This document shows positions 44,862 to 55,174 of a stretch of DNA of 64,000 nt, piece after piece. The stretch spans positions 434,001 to 498,000 of the forward strand of contig NZ_CP071057.1 of the NCBI RefSeq assembly GCF_017161425.1. The letters are read 5' to 3'. Positions within the stretch are counted from its first letter, which is position 1. Every line of letters starts with the position of its first letter. The stretch comes from Marinicauda algicola. GTDB taxonomy: Bacteria > Pseudomonadota > Alphaproteobacteria > Caulobacterales > Maricaulaceae. Made by a program: the position numbers and the translations under genes. The notes under the pieces are model-generated. The model had not been told where the DNA came from and made no database searches. It saw only the letters and a list, made by a program, of their open reading frames with translations.

Positions 44862-44902
44862 CCGGTCAGGCATGGGTGGCCCGGTCAGGCCGGGCCATGA
44901 CA
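44862..44902 (-). repeat. Dispersed intergenic repeat, copy A (partial)
   Basis: The reverse complement of this 41-base segment differs at only two positions from 52303-52343. It starts TGTCAT-GCCCGGC and continues to CCATGCCTGACCGG. The rest of the element seen in copy B is absent. Located between two minus-strand genes. Confidence 0.8.
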
Positions 44903-44916
44903 CGGAGGGTGAAGGC

Positions 44917-47046
44917 TTATCCCGCCAGCTTCCCCAACAGCTCCAGCGCGCTCTCCGCGATGACCGTGCCCGGCGGAAACACAGCGGCCGCGCCCATCTT
45001 CTTGAGCTCGGGCACGTCCTCGGGCGGGATGACGCCGCCGACGACGACGAGGATGTCGCCGCGGCCCTGGTCTTCCAAGGCGGTCTTCAGCTCGGGCACC
45101 AGGGTCATGTGGCCGGCGGCCAGCGAGGAGGCGGCGACCACGTGGACGTCGTTCTCCACCGCCTGGCGGGCGGCCTCCTGCGGGGTCTGGAAGAGCGGGC
45201 CGATATCGACGTCCCAGCCCATGTCGGCGAAGGCCGACGCGACGACCTTCTGGCCGCGGTCGTGGCCGTCCTGGCCCATCTTGGCGATCAGGATGCGCGG
45301 GCGCCGGCCCTCCGCTTCGGCGAAGCGGTCGGCGGCCTCGAGGGCCTTCTTCACCTTCTCGTCGTTCCCGGACGCTTTCAAATACACCCCCTGCACCGAC
45401 TGGATCTCCGCCCTGTGCCGGCCCCAGACCTTTTCCAGAGCATAGGAGATTTCCCCCACCGTGGCAGCCGCGCGCGCGGCATCGACGGCGAGCGCCAGCA
45501 GATTGCCCTCGCTGGTCTCGGCGCATCTTGTGAGCGCATCGAGAGCCTGCTCGACCCGTTCCGGCTCGCGATTGGCCTTCAGCGTCTCCAGCTTTTCCAG
45601 CTGCTCGCGGCGCACCCGGGCATTGTCGACCTTGAGGACCGGCACGTCTTCGGGCTCGGTGAGGCGGAACTTGTTGACCCCGACGATGGTCTGGGTCCCT
45701 GAATCGATGCGCGCCTGCGTCCTGGCGGCGGCCTCCTCGATCCTGAGCTTCGGCGTGCCGTCCTCGATCGCCTTGGCCATGCCGCCGAGGGAGTCGATCT
45801 CCTCGATGTGCTTGAGCGCCTTCACGGCGAGATCGTGGGTCAGGCGCTCGACATAGAAGGAGCCGCCCCAGGGATCGATCGCGTCGGTGAGGTGGGCCTC
45901 GCTTTCCAGCACGAGCTGGGTGTTCCGCGCGATGCGCGCGGAGAAGTCGGTGGGCAGGGCGAGCGCCTCGTCGAGCGAGTTGGTGTGCAGGGACTGGGTG
46001 TGGCCGTCGACCGCGGCCATCGCCTCCACGGCCGTGCGCGCCACGTTGTTGTAGACGTCCTGCGCGGTGAGCGACCAGCCCGAGGTCTGGCAATGGGTGC
46101 GAAGCGAGAGGGACTTGTCGCTCTTCGGGGCGAAGCGCTCCTTCATCAGCCTGGCCCAGATGAGGCGCGCGGCCCTGAGCTTGGCGACCTCCATGAAGAA
46201 GTTCATCGAGATGCCGAAGAAGAAGGACAGGCGCGGGGCGAAGGCGTCGACGTCCAGCCCGGCCTCCACGCCCGCCTTCACGTATTCGAGGCCGTCGGCG
46301 ATCGTGTAGGCGAGCTCGATATCTGCCGGCGCGCCGGCTTCGAGCATGTGATAGCCGGAGATCGAGATCGAGTTGAAGCGCGGCATCTCCCTGGAGGTGT
46401 AGGCGAAGATGTCGGAGATGATCCGCATGGAGGGGCGCGGGGGGTAGATATAGGTGTTGCGCACCATGAACTCTTTCAGGATGTCGTTCTGGATCGTTCC
46501 CGAAAGCTTGTCGTGGCTCACCCCCTGTTCCTCGGCCGCGACGATGTAGAGCGCCATGATCGGCAGGACCGCGCCGTTCATCGTCATCGACACGCTCATC
46601 TCGTCGAGCGGGATGCCGTCGAAGAGCTGACGCATGTCCAGGATGGAGTCGATCGCGACCCCGGCCATGCCGACATCGCCCTTGACTCGCTCGTTGTCGG
46701 AATCGTAGCCGCGGTGGGTGGCGAGATCGAAGGCGACCGAGAGGCCCTTCTGGCCGGCGGCGAGATTGCGCCGGTAGAAGGCGTTGGATTCTTCCGCCGT
46801 GGAGAAGCCGGCATATTGCCGGATCGTCCAGGGCCGCTGGGTGTACATGGTGGGATAGGGCCCGCGCACGAAGGGGGCGATGCCCGGCCGCGTGTCGGCG
46901 AAATCGAGCCGGTCGCGGTCCTGCCGCCCGTAGGCGGGCTTGATCGCGATGCCTTCCGGGCTCATCCACGCCTCGGCCGCGGCCGGCGTGCCGGGCTCGG
47001 GCGCGACGGGGCCGAGATCGATCTTGGTGAAATCGGGATGGGCCAT
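44917..47046 (-). CDS. mutB: Methylmalonyl-CoA mutase, large subunit
   Basis: A 709-residue adenosylcobalamin-dependent mutase alpha chain converting (R)-methylmalonyl-CoA to succinyl-CoA. The TIM-barrel half has [18 protein letters not shown], the [15 protein letters not shown] and [17 protein letters not shown] motifs. The C-terminal cobalamin-binding domain has [13 protein letters not shown] (base-off His), then [14 protein letters not shown] and [10 protein letters not shown]. Start choice: ATG at 47046 has GGGAG at good distance; ATG at 47049, overlapping the mutA stop as ATGA, is equally possible. Cotranscribed with mutA. Confidence 0.96.
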   Translation of the reverse strand: MAHPDFTKIDLGPVAPEPGTPAAAEAWMSPEGIAIKPAYGRQDRDRLDFADTRPGIAPFVRGPYPTMYTQRPWTIRQYAGFSTAEESNAFYRRNLAAGQKGLSVAFDLATHRGYDSDNERVKGDVGMAGVAIDSILDMRQLFDGIPLDEMSVSMTMNGAVLPIMALYIVAAEEQGVSHDKLSGTIQNDILKEFMVRNTYIYPPRPSMRIISDIFAYTSREMPRFNSISISGYHMLEAGAPADIELAYTIADGLEYVKAGVEAGLDVDAFAPRLSFFFGISMNFFMEVAKLRAARLIWARLMKERFAPKSDKSLSLRTHCQTSGWSLTAQDVYNNVARTAVEAMAAVDGHTQSLHTNSLDEALALPTDFSARIARNTQLVLESEAHLTDAIDPWGGSFYVERLTHDLAVKALKHIEEIDSLGGMAKAIEDGTPKLRIEEAAARTQARIDSGTQTIVGVNKFRLTEPEDVPVLKVDNARVRREQLEKLETLKANREPERVEQALDALTRCAETSEGNLLALAVDAARAAATVGEISYALEKVWGRHRAEIQSVQGVYLKASGNDEKVKKALEAADRFAEAEGRRPRILIAKMGQDGHDRGQKVVASAFADMGWDVDIGPLFQTPQEAARQAVENDVHVVAASSLAAGHMTLVPELKTALEDQGRGDILVVVGGVIPPEDVPELKKMGAAAVFPPGTVIAESALELLGKLAG

Positions 47047-49010
47047 CATGCCACTCCCAGGATCTGGTGCGCGGCCTTCAGGTCCTCGACCGCGTGGCTG
47101 CGAAGGTGGATGAAGCGGTGGATGCCCGCGATGTCGACCGGCCTGCCGGCGAGCCAGACCTCCTTCGCGCCGGCCTGCTTGAGGCGCGCGGCGAGGGCGG
47201 CGGCGTGCTCGCCATACGCCTCGTCCGTGCCACAGATCACCGCGAGCGGGGTCGCGGCGGCGAGGAAGGCCGCCGTGCAGGCCTCGATGTCGGGATAGAC
47301 GTCCGGATCGGGCGTCTCCACCCCGCCGACGGCGAGGCGGCCCCGGGCAAAGCCCGCCCGCGCATTGAACTCCGACAGGAGGCCGATCGTGGCGAGGAAG
47401 GCGTGCGGACGCTTTCCGCTGCGCTCGGCATGGGCATCCGCCGCATCGCGCAGCGCCTCGAAGGGTTCGGCAAAGCGTATGGGCCTCAGGGGCGCCCATT
47501 GCGGCTCGGGCAGCTTCAGCACGCGGATCTGGCCGCCCTCGCGGGCGCGGGCGATCTTCTCGGCGAAGGGCTGGGGCTCGATCACCGGCGCGTCGAGCTT
47601 CGGCGGAGCGTAGCTGCGCTTTTCCACCTCGACCGGTTTTTCCTCGAGCACCGGGAAGGCGGACACCCCGATGAGGCTTTCCCGGCCCGTGGCATAGGCG
47701 AGCCGGCGCGCCTCGCGGACCTTCTCGATCTCGCCCTGCAGCCAGCCGGCCTTGACGGTCTCGAACAGGCCGCCGCGGCTTTCGATCTGCTGGAAGAGCG
47801 CCCAGCCGGCCTCGGCGAGGCGCTGGCCGAGCGTCTCGTGCAGATAGCCGCCCCCGGCCGGGTCGGCGACCTTGCCGGCATGGCTCTCCTCGGCGAGCAT
47901 GATCTGGAGATTGCGCGCCAGCCGCCGGGCAAAGCGCGTCGGCGCGCCGAGCGCGTCGGTGAAGGGGCGCGTCAGGATCGAATCGGCCCCGCCCGCGGCG
48001 GCCGCGAAGGCCGCGCAGGTGTTGCGCACGAGATTCGTCCAGGGATCGCGCGCGGTCAGCATGCGCCGGCTGGTGACGGCAAGAAGGCGCATGCCGCGCT
48101 TGTCCGGGCTCACCCCGAAACCCTCCGCGACGCGCGCCCAGGCGCGGCGTGCGGCGCGGATCTTGGCGATGGTCAGGTGGATGTCGGCATCGGCGGCCAT
48201 GGAGAATTCGAGCGCGTTCGCGGCCTCGTCCGGGCTCATGCCGTGATCGATGAAGCAGCGCATATAGCTCGCCCCGCCCGCGCACACGAAGGCGATCTCC
48301 TGGGCTTCCGAGCCGCCGGCCTCGTGCGGGGCGGTCGCGGTGATCGCGACGGTCTTCACGCCCGGGAAGCGGTCGCGGCAGTAGAGCGCGGCCTCGGCGG
48401 TGCGCTCCAGGCGCGTGGCGAGCTTCTCCGCCCCGCCGCCGGCCATGGATTTCTGCCCGATCGGGGACAGGCCGAGCCCGCCGCGCAGCTTCGCCGGATC
48501 GAGGCCGGAGTCCTCCAGCAGCGCGAGCAGCATGGCCCCGTATTGCGGCGCCATGCGCGAGGGCGCGAGATAGACTGGGGCGAGGTCGAGCATCACCGCG
48601 TCGAGCGCGGTCTTCATCTCGTCGAGCGTGCGGATGGTCACCCCGGTCTCGCCATTGGGATCGACGCGCAGCGAGATCTCGCTCGCCCCGCCTTCGAGTT
48701 CCTCGAGGATGACCGCGTTGGCCTTTTTCGGATCGGGCTCGTCGACCGGCTGGCGGATGCCCCAGGGCAGGTAGGGATCGCGCGCCGCGACGAGACCGCG
48801 CACGAAGGGGGCCGCGCCGGGCGCGCCGGGATCGGACACCTCCTCGAGATGGGCCCTGGTGAAGAGCGGGCCGCGCGCGACGGCATCCAGGGTCACCCGC
48901 GTGATGCGCTCGAGATCCGCGCCGTTCAGGGCCTTCTTTGCCAGTTCGCGCCATTGCGCGTCGTCGGCGGCGGGAAATCCCGCGGCGAGGGGGTGGATAT
49001 CGTCAGCCAT
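47046..49010 (-). CDS. mutA: Methylmalonyl-CoA mutase, small subunit
   Basis: A 654-residue beta chain of methylmalonyl-CoA mutase. It has the mutase barrel ([16 protein letters not shown], then [19 protein letters not shown]) but the C-terminal cobalamin-type domain lacks the DxHxxG motif, reading [20 protein letters not shown], as expected of the non-catalytic subunit. It precedes mutB with overlap. Together with MeaB (at 39.5 kb) it allows propionate, odd-chain fatty-acid and branched amino-acid catabolism. Confidence 0.93.
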   Translation of the reverse strand: MADDIHPLAAGFPAADDAQWRELAKKALNGADLERITRVTLDAVARGPLFTRAHLEEVSDPGAPGAAPFVRGLVAARDPYLPWGIRQPVDEPDPKKANAVILEELEGGASEISLRVDPNGETGVTIRTLDEMKTALDAVMLDLAPVYLAPSRMAPQYGAMLLALLEDSGLDPAKLRGGLGLSPIGQKSMAGGGAEKLATRLERTAEAALYCRDRFPGVKTVAITATAPHEAGGSEAQEIAFVCAGGASYMRCFIDHGMSPDEAANALEFSMAADADIHLTIAKIRAARRAWARVAEGFGVSPDKRGMRLLAVTSRRMLTARDPWTNLVRNTCAAFAAAAGGADSILTRPFTDALGAPTRFARRLARNLQIMLAEESHAGKVADPAGGGYLHETLGQRLAEAGWALFQQIESRGGLFETVKAGWLQGEIEKVREARRLAYATGRESLIGVSAFPVLEEKPVEVEKRSYAPPKLDAPVIEPQPFAEKIARAREGGQIRVLKLPEPQWAPLRPIRFAEPFEALRDAADAHAERSGKRPHAFLATIGLLSEFNARAGFARGRLAVGGVETPDPDVYPDIEACTAAFLAAATPLAVICGTDEAYGEHAAALAARLKQAGAKEVWLAGRPVDIAGIHRFIHLRSHAVEDLKAAHQILGVA

Positions 49011-49184
49011 GCGCTTTTCTCTAAACCGGTCCGGGCCGTGAGGTAAGTCAAGCCGGGCGGCGAAGGTCAAGCGCGAAGCTGTTCGCGGCGGGCCGAGGAG
49101 AGGCCCGGGCGCTGTGCGCCTGGTACCGCGCCGCACCTAGGATGAGGGCGATTCAGATGCCCCTCGTGAAAGGCCCGACGCGCG

Positions 49185-50561
49185 ATGAGCGAGACCACCG
49201 ACCGACTGAGCCTTCCCTATCTGATGCCCGCCCAGGCACAGAAGCACGTCACGGTGAACGAGGCCCTCAGACGCCTCGACGCGCTGGTGCAGGCGCGTGT
49301 GCTGAGCCGGACGCTCGCCGCCGAGCCCGCCGGCCCGGCGCCGGGCGATGCCTATATCCTGCCCGCCGGCGCCACGGGCGCGGCCTGGACCGGGTTTGCC
49401 GAGCACGATCTGGCCGTGTTCCAGGACGGGGCCTGGGAGGCGTTTCCCCCGAAGGCCGGCTGGCAGGTCTTCCTCGCCGACGAGGCGGAGATCGCGGTGT
49501 TCGACGGCGCGGCCTGGCGCACGGCCTCCGAGCTGGTCGGCGAACTCCAGAACCTCACCCGGCTCGGTGTGGGCACGGTGGCGGACGGGACAAACCCCTT
49601 CTCGGCGAAGCTCAACGCCGCGCTGTGGACCGCGCTGGAGACCGGGGCGGGCGGCACGGGCGATCTCCGCTACACGCTGAACAAGCAGGCGGCCGGCAAC
49701 GTGCTCTCCCTGCTCTTCCAGTCGGGATGGTCGGGCCGGGCCGAGATCGGGCTGACCGGGGACGAGGACTTCCACTTCAAGGTCTCGCCCGACGGTTCGG
49801 CCTGGACGGAGGCGCTGACGATCGACCGCACCAGCGGGTCGATCACGCTCGGCGGCGCGCTGGCGCTCGGTCACAATCAGAGCGACTACCGCTCGCTGAC
49901 CCTGCACCACACGGCGACGAATGGCGGTCTGTTCGCGATTCACAGGAGCGGCTCGGACGCCTTCGTCGGCTTCACCGGATTCGAGGGCGGGGACGGCATG
50001 CGGCGGCTGTTCTTCGGCGGCGGCGGCTGGGACGTCGCGGACGCCAACGAGATCCGCTTCTACACCGACCCGACCACGGGCGCGGGCGCCAATCAGGGCG
50101 TGGAGCGCATGCGCCTGCACAAGAGCGGGGGGCTGGTGATCGCCGGCAGCGGGCTCGGCACCGATCCGGGCGGCGGCAATGTCACGATCGGGGGCAGCCT
50201 GACGGTCGGCGCTCCGACCGGCGGCCACCAGGGGGCGGGCACGATCAACGCGGTCGCGGTCTATGACGACGGGACGCTGCTGACCGATCTCGTGCTGGAA
50301 CAAGCGGCCACCGGCCGGTTCGATCCGCAGCGCTATGTCGGCCATCCGGTCGCCGCCGAGCTGGAAGACTTCTGGTTCGATCCGGAGGCCTACGAGGCTT
50401 ACTGGCGGACCCATCACCGCCTGCCGGGCATGGTCAGCTGGCAGGAGGCCGGCGACCGGCCCTCGCTCGGCGAGCAGGTCACGCGCCTGGTCGCCGCCGT
50501 GGAGACCCAGGCGGTGCTGATCGCGCGGCTCAACGCCCGGCTGAAACGCCTGGAGACATGA
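49185..50561 (+). CDS. DUF2793 protein, phage tail-fibre or GTA-type
   Basis: A 458-residue protein. The N-terminal DUF2793 domain is clear (RLSLPYLMPAQAQKHVTVNE, then YILPAGATGAAWTGFAEHDL and WQVFLADEAEIAVFDGAAW). The middle is a Gly/Thr/Asp-rich beta region, and the C-terminus (AELEDFWFDPEAYEAYWRTH) ends in a short coiled coil (VETQAVLIARLNARLKRLE). DUF2793 proteins occur as tail fibres or spikes of phages and gene-transfer agents of alphaproteobacteria. No other phage gene is near, so this may be a dispersed GTA component or a domesticated adhesin. Confidence 0.8.
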   Translation: MSETTDRLSLPYLMPAQAQKHVTVNEALRRLDALVQARVLSRTLAAEPAGPAPGDAYILPAGATGAAWTGFAEHDLAVFQDGAWEAFPPKAGWQVFLADEAEIAVFDGAAWRTASELVGELQNLTRLGVGTVADGTNPFSAKLNAALWTALETGAGGTGDLRYTLNKQAAGNVLSLLFQSGWSGRAEIGLTGDEDFHFKVSPDGSAWTEALTIDRTSGSITLGGALALGHNQSDYRSLTLHHTATNGGLFAIHRSGSDAFVGFTGFEGGDGMRRLFFGGGGWDVADANEIRFYTDPTTGAGANQGVERMRLHKSGGLVIAGSGLGTDPGGGNVTIGGSLTVGAPTGGHQGAGTINAVAVYDDGTLLTDLVLEQAATGRFDPQRYVGHPVAAELEDFWFDPEAYEAYWRTHHRLPGMVSWQEAGDRPSLGEQVTRLVAAVETQAVLIARLNARLKRLET

Positions 50562-50565
50562 GCCT

Positions 50566-51576
50566 TCAGCCCCGCGCCAGCTGCTCGAACACCGCGCGCA
50601 CGCGGCGATGGGCCGGCTCGGTCATGGCGTGCCCGCCCTCGGGTACGAGATGGAGGACGGCGTGCGCCACCGCGCGGGCGAGCCGCGCGGCGGCGCGCGG
50701 CGGACAGACCAGGTCGTAGCGGCTCTGGACGATATGGACTGGCATGGCGAGCTTTGCCGCATTGCCCAGCAGCTGGCCCTCGCCCAGGAAACAGGCATTC
50801 GAAAAATAATGCGCCTCGATAAGGGAGTGAGCGATGAGCCAGTCGCGCCCCTTCGCGGCGAAGCCGGTGCGGATCTCCTCCGGCGTGACCGCCATCCAGG
50901 ACAGCGTCTCCTCGTAGGCGCTCCAGCGGTAGACGAGGCTCTCCTGCAGCCGCGAGAGCGGGGCTGCCGGATCGGCGAGATCATCGAGGATCGGCGCGCC
51001 GGCCTCGAGCTCGCGCGCCATCTCCTCGCGCGCCCAGGCCATGAAGGCGGGCGGATCCTCGTGCAGGGCCTCGGGCACGCCCGTCATCAGGGCGCCAAGG
51101 GCCTCCGGATGGATGCGGCCCGCCCCCGCCGGCGCGTGCCACCAGTCGAGTTCCTCGCGCGTGGCCAGGAAGACCCCTTCCACCACGAGGGCCTCGACCC
51201 GGTCCGGGCAGGCCTGGGCATAAGCCAATCCCAGCGTCGAACCCCAGGAGGGGCCGAACACCGTCCAGCGCTCGAGGCCGAGATGCGCGCGCAGGGCCTC
51301 CAGATCGGCGATCAGGTCGGGGGTCGTGTTGTCCTTCAGCGAAAACAGCGGCGTGGAGCGCCCGCAGCCCCTCTGGTCGAGCTGGACGATGCGCCAGACC
51401 TCGGGGTCGTAATAGCGCCGGTGGCGCGGACTGGAGCCGGAGCCAGGTCCGCCATGCAGGAAGAGAACCGGCCGGCCTTCGCGGTTGCCGCTCTGCTCGT
51501 AATGCAGCTCGTGGCCGCCGCCGACGGGCAGGCGCCCGGTGGCGAAGGGCTCGATCTCGGGATAAAGCGCGCTCAT
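50566..51576 (-). CDS. pip: Proline iminopeptidase
   Basis: A 336-residue alpha/beta-hydrolase (peptidase S33) that removes N-terminal proline. Oxyanion loop FLHGGPGSGSSPRHRRYYDP, QLDQRGCGRSTP, nucleophile GPSWGSTLGLAYAQ, a catalytic Asp in VQSRYDLVCPP and His in EGGHAMTEP. Length and motifs match Pip (about 315-340). It ends 4 bases after the convergent DUF2793 gene. Adjacent genes are unrelated. Confidence 0.93.
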   Translation of the reverse strand: MSALYPEIEPFATGRLPVGGGHELHYEQSGNREGRPVLFLHGGPGSGSSPRHRRYYDPEVWRIVQLDQRGCGRSTPLFSLKDNTTPDLIADLEALRAHLGLERWTVFGPSWGSTLGLAYAQACPDRVEALVVEGVFLATREELDWWHAPAGAGRIHPEALGALMTGVPEALHEDPPAFMAWAREEMARELEAGAPILDDLADPAAPLSRLQESLVYRWSAYEETLSWMAVTPEEIRTGFAAKGRDWLIAHSLIEAHYFSNACFLGEGQLLGNAAKLAMPVHIVQSRYDLVCPPRAAARLARAVAHAVLHLVPEGGHAMTEPAHRRVRAVFEQLARG

Positions 51577-51661
51577 GGGCGCTCACACTAGCCCAAGCGC
51601 GCCGCGCCGCCAGCCGGCAGGCGCAAGTGAACGCACCGGGGCGTTCGCGCGTCCTTCACCC

Positions 51662-52255
51662 ATGGCAGAGACGATCTCCACCCGCATCGCACGCTGGGCG
51701 CAGAGCCGTCATGGCCCGCTCGCCCTGTTCTTCGCCTCGATCGCGGAGAGCACGCTCGTGCCCGTCCCCATCGAGATGGTGATGGCGCCGCTCATGCTCG
51801 CCGACCGCGCGCGCATCTGGCTCTATGCCGGGGCGACGCTCGCGGGCTGCGTCGCCGGCTCGACGCTCGCCTATCTGACGGGGCTGTTCTTTTTCGAGAC
51901 GGCGGGCGAGGCGCTGATCGACATGCTGGGCCAGCAGGGCGCCTATGCGCGCTTTCGCGACTTCGCGGCGCGGTATGGCGGCTGGGCGACCGCCTTCATC
52001 GCCATCACCCCGATCCCGCTCGTCACGGCCGGGCTCGGCGCGGGCGCGGCGAAGATGAATTTCGCGCTCTTCATCGCGATCGTCACCGCCATGCGCTTCG
52101 TGCGCTATTTCGGCATCGGCGCGCTGGTGGCGGTGTTCGGCGAGGCCTTCGTGCGCGTCGTGCGCGAGCGGCTGGAGAGCAGGCGCGCCAGGCGCATCGC
52201 CTGGGCCGTGACGCTCGCGGCGCTGGCGGGGCTGGCGGCGTGGGTGTTCTTGTGA
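51662..52255 (+). CDS. DedA/YqaA-family membrane protein
   Basis: A 197-residue inner-membrane protein of the DedA-like VTT/YqaA family: SIAESTLVPVPIEMVMAPLM, the G-A-G-S-T-L-A-Y-L-T-G helix, and GGWATAFIAITPIPLVTAGLGAG with the loop that re-enters the membrane. The family includes candidate phospholipid scramblases or flippases. The ATG at 51662 was chosen; upstream in-frame residues are Pro/Arg-rich and unlikely. Substrate unknown. Confidence 0.82.
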   Translation: MAETISTRIARWAQSRHGPLALFFASIAESTLVPVPIEMVMAPLMLADRARIWLYAGATLAGCVAGSTLAYLTGLFFFETAGEALIDMLGQQGAYARFRDFAARYGGWATAFIAITPIPLVTAGLGAGAAKMNFALFIAIVTAMRFVRYFGIGALVAVFGEAFVRVVRERLESRRARRIAWAVTLAALAGLAAWVFL

Positions 52256-52302
52256 GGAGAAGCCGGTCTTTCCGATCAGAACGCCCGGAACATCGCCAAT
52301 GC

Positions 52303-52415
52303 TGTCATTGCCCGGCTTGACCGGGCCACCCATGCCTGACCGGCAAGGAGGTCTGCGGCGGCGCAGTTTCGGAGCGGGTTCCCCGGTCGATGCTTCGCAT
52401 CGCCGGAGAATGACA
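52303..52415. repeat. Dispersed intergenic repeat, copy B, with short inverted ends
   Basis: A 113-base intergenic segment bounded by TGTCATT (52303-52309) and AATGACA (52409-52415). Its first 41 bases match copy A at 44862-44902 (two differences). The right part contains GATGCTTCGCATCGCCGG, a small hairpin. No coding sequence. This has the look of a miniature mobile or REP-type element; it may also act as transcript end for the flanking convergent genes. Confidence 0.7.
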
Positions 52416-52447
52416 AAGTCGGGGGGCGGTTGATGATCGACCGCGGA

Positions 52448-53230
52448 CTACTCCTTCTTGCCCCCGAGGCTCCTCGACAGATTCCCCAGGAGGTCGATCG
52501 GCATGGGGAAGACGATGGTGTTCGCGCCTTCGTCCGCGCCGAGCTGCTGCAGGGTGGACAGATAGCGCAGCTGCATCGCGCCCTCCTGGGTGCCGAGCGT
52601 CTGCGCCGCGTCGGCGAGCTTCTGGGCGGCCTGGGCCTCGCCCTCCGCACTGATGACCTTGGCGCGCCGCTCGCGCTCGGCCTCGGCCTGGCGGGCGATG
52701 GCGCGGATCATGGAGGGGTCGAGATCGACATGCTTGATCTCGACATTGGAGACCTTGATGCCCCAGGCGTCGGTCTGGCTGTCGAGGATCTGCTGGATGT
52801 CCTTGTTGAGCTTGTCGCGCTCGGCGAGCATCTCGTCGAGATCGTGCTTGCCGAGCACGCTCCTGAGCGTGGTCTGGGCGAGCTGGCTCGTCGCCATGGC
52901 GTAGTCGGAAACCTTGTTGATCGCCTTCTCCGCATCGACGACGCGGTAGTAGATCACCGCGTTGACCTTCACCGACACGTTGTCCTGACTGATCACGTCC
53001 TGGCTCGGCACGTCCTCGGCGAAGATGCGCATGTCCACCTTCACCATCTGCTGGATGTAGGGGATGAGGATGACCAGGCCGGGCCCGACCGTGCCGGTAT
53101 AGCGCCCGAGCGTGAACACCACGCCGCGCTCGTACTCGCGCAGGATCTTGATCGCCGCGGACAGGAAGCCGCCGAGCACGGCGACCACCAGGAGGAGGAT
53201 TCCGATATTGAGACCGATCTGTTCGAGCAT
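52448..53230 (-). CDS. Slipin/stomatin-family SPFH protein
   Basis: A 260-residue membrane scaffold protein. One N-terminal helix (about residues 8-27, [19 protein letters not shown]), then the SPFH domain: [39 protein letters not shown], and the coiled-coil part [26 protein letters not shown]. Stomatin-like proteins scaffold inner-membrane microdomains and pair with NfeD proteases. The partner NfeD gene lies 15 bases upstream, the usual arrangement. Confidence 0.93.
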   Translation of the reverse strand: MLEQIGLNIGILLLVVAVLGGFLSAAIKILREYERGVVFTLGRYTGTVGPGLVILIPYIQQMVKVDMRIFAEDVPSQDVISQDNVSVKVNAVIYYRVVDAEKAINKVSDYAMATSQLAQTTLRSVLGKHDLDEMLAERDKLNKDIQQILDSQTDAWGIKVSNVEIKHVDLDPSMIRAIARQAEAERERRAKVISAEGEAQAAQKLADAAQTLGTQEGAMQLRYLSTLQQLGADEGANTIVFPMPIDLLGNLSRSLGGKKE

Positions 53231-53245
53231 GATTGCGCTCCCCTG

Positions 53246-54682
53246 CTAGAGTTTCTTCACCGTGAGGGTCAGGCCCTCGATTCCGGTCACCTTGATGCGG
53301 TCGCCGGCCGCGAGAGCGTCCTTCGAGACCGCGTGCCAGCGCTCGCCGTCGACATGGACGAAGCCTTCCGCCCCGTCCCATTCGAGCACGTCGCCCTCCA
53401 TGCCGGTCAGGCTCTCCCGGCCGGAGACCGGTTTTCGGACCTGCGCGGCGAGCCCGTAGCTCACCGCCGCGAAGGTGAGGGCGCCGAGCGCGGCCGTCAT
53501 GCCCGCGATCAGGCGCCAGTCGATCTGCAGCGCGTCGATCTCGGTATCCACCAGCATCACCGCGCCGAGCGCGAAGATGGCAAGGCCGGAGATCGCGAGC
53601 ACGCCGGCCGACGCCACGAAGAGTTCGGCGATCAGGAGCCCCAGCCCGAGCACGATCAGCGCCGCGCCGGCATAGTTCACCGGCAGGGTGTTGAGCGCGT
53701 AGAAGCCGACGATGAGGCAGATGAGCCCTGCGATGAGGGTGACCGGTTCGAGCCCGTTGTAGAAGCTCGCCAGAAGGCCGATGAAGCCGATATTGATCAG
53801 CAGGAAGGCGATGTTCGGATTGGTGATGACCTGCAGCAGCTCGAGCGCGAAGCCCGGCTCCACGCGCTCCACCTCGGCACCGGCGAGCGCAAGCACCAGC
53901 TCGCGGCCCTCCACCAGCGTCACGTTGCGCCCGTCGGCGGCCTCGAGCAGGGCCTGCAGGCTCGGCGCGACGAGATCGGCGACGTTCATGTCCACCGCCT
54001 GTTCGGCGGTGAGGCTCACGCCCTCGCGCACGGCGCGCTCGGCCCAGTCGGCATTGCGTCCGCGCAGCTCGGCGAGTGCCCGGATCTGCGCGACGGAATC
54101 GTTGACCACCTTGTTGCGCATGGCCTGGGCGGAGGAAGGGGCGGGCTCCTCGGCGGGAGCGGCGTCGCCCTCGGCCGGGGCCGCCTCGTCGGACGGAGCG
54201 GGCTCGGCGGGCTCGGCGGGCGTGTCCGCGGGCAGTTCGGGCGGTTCGGAGGCCGGGCCGAATTCCACCGGGGTCGCCGCGCCGACCGTGGTGCCCGGCG
54301 CCATAGCGGCCAGGTGGCTCGCATAAAGGATATAGGCCCCGGCGCTCGTCGCGCGCGCGCCCTGGGGCGCGACATAGACGATGACGGGGACCTCGCTGGA
54401 GAGGATGGCGAGATTGATCTCGCGCATCGCGTCGACGAGCCCGCCGGGCGTGTCCATCTCGATGACGAGCGCGCGCGCCTCGCGCTCGGCCTCCTCGATC
54501 GCACCGGTGACGAAGGCCGCCGTCGCCGGCCCGATCGGCCCGGTCAGCGGCGCGACATGGACGGGTCGGGCGTCGGGGGCGGGCTCGGCGTCCTGCGCCA
54601 CGGCGGAGAGGGCGAGCGCGAGCGTGCCGAGCGTGGCGAGGAGTGCTCCGAACGTTCGCAGCCCATGACGGAGTTGTCTCAC
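53246..54682 (-). CDS. NfeD-like membrane protease (1510-N type)
   Basis: A 478-residue membrane serine protease of the NfeD/ClpP-class type. Signal peptide LRTFGALLATLGTLALALSA, ClpP-like domain with TPGGLVDAMREINLAIL and RATSAGAYILYASHLAAMAP (catalytic Ser), a long Pro/Glu/Ala insert, then NKVVNDSVAQIRALAELRG with the Lys, four to five membrane helices and a C-terminal NfeD OB-fold. Substrate is the slipin C-terminus in archaeal homologues. GTG at 54682 has GGAGG upstream; the neighbouring GTG at 54688 is an alternative. Confidence 0.88.
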   Translation of the reverse strand: MRQLRHGLRTFGALLATLGTLALALSAVAQDAEPAPDARPVHVAPLTGPIGPATAAFVTGAIEEAEREARALVIEMDTPGGLVDAMREINLAILSSEVPVIVYVAPQGARATSAGAYILYASHLAAMAPGTTVGAATPVEFGPASEPPELPADTPAEPAEPAPSDEAAPAEGDAAPAEEPAPSSAQAMRNKVVNDSVAQIRALAELRGRNADWAERAVREGVSLTAEQAVDMNVADLVAPSLQALLEAADGRNVTLVEGRELVLALAGAEVERVEPGFALELLQVITNPNIAFLLINIGFIGLLASFYNGLEPVTLIAGLICLIVGFYALNTLPVNYAGAALIVLGLGLLIAELFVASAGVLAISGLAIFALGAVMLVDTEIDALQIDWRLIAGMTAALGALTFAAVSYGLAAQVRKPVSGRESLTGMEGDVLEWDGAEGFVHVDGERWHAVSKDALAAGDRIKVTGIEGLTLTVKKL

Positions 54683-54771
54683 CTGCACGCCTCCCTCTCG
54701 CTTCGGAGGGAATCTAGCGCACGGAAGCGGCGATCCCAATCACAATCGGCCAATGTCTCGGGGAAGGAAAA

Positions 54772-54846
54772 TGGTGCCGCTAGAGTGAATTGAACACTCG
54801 ACCTCTCCCTTACCAAGGGAACGCTCTACCCCTGAGCTATAGCGGC
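54772..54846 (-). tRNA. tRNA-Thr (anticodon GGT)
   Basis: A 75-nt tRNA with genome-encoded CCA. Acceptor GCCGCTA pairs with TAGCGGC. The anticodon arm reads TTCCC-TTGGTAA-GGGAG (anticodon GGT, for ACC and ACT), the D arm has AGCTCAGGGGTAGAGC, and the T arm GAGTGTTCAATTCACTC. Nearby genes are nfeD and the small gene before murA. No integrated element is seen beside it. Confidence 0.97.
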
Positions 54847-54958
54847 ATGCCGGGGGCCGGGCGGGGCCGGCGCGGGCAGGACCGGGGCTATACCCCATCA
54901 TGTTCGCCCCGCCAAGAGCGGGCTTGACGCCGATTGCAGGTGGCCGCATCTCACGTCC

Positions 54959-55081
54959 ATGACCCAGCGCAAGGACAATCCCGGACCGCCGCGCGAAACG
55001 CAGTCGGAGCGTGAAAAGCGCCTGGCCGAGGCCTTGCGCGCCAACCTCAAACGCCGCAAAGCTGCGAAGAAACCCGATTAA
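54959..55081 (+). CDS. Small basic protein upstream of murA
   Basis: A 40-residue basic peptide, ending REKRLAEALRANLKRRKAAK plus KPD. The LAEALRANLKRRK block resembles a short conserved protein I recall upstream of murA in several alphaproteobacteria. No membrane segment or known domain. It is 93 bases before murA on the same strand. Functional role unknown. No strong Shine-Dalgarno, so this is moderate confidence. Confidence 0.6.
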   Translation: MTQRKDNPGPPRETQSEREKRLAEALRANLKRRKAAKKPD

Positions 55082-55174
55082 GGCCCTTCCGCCGCCCGGT
55101 TTTCGCCCGATCGGCATCGATGCTCGGCGGTTCGGCGGGGCAAGGCGGGCCGGCACGAGGACAGTTTTCAGACC

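Noticed and set aside
54772-54846. tRNA-Thr as an integration site for a mobile element
   Set aside because: No integrase, no repeated tRNA 3' end and ordinary neighbouring genes.
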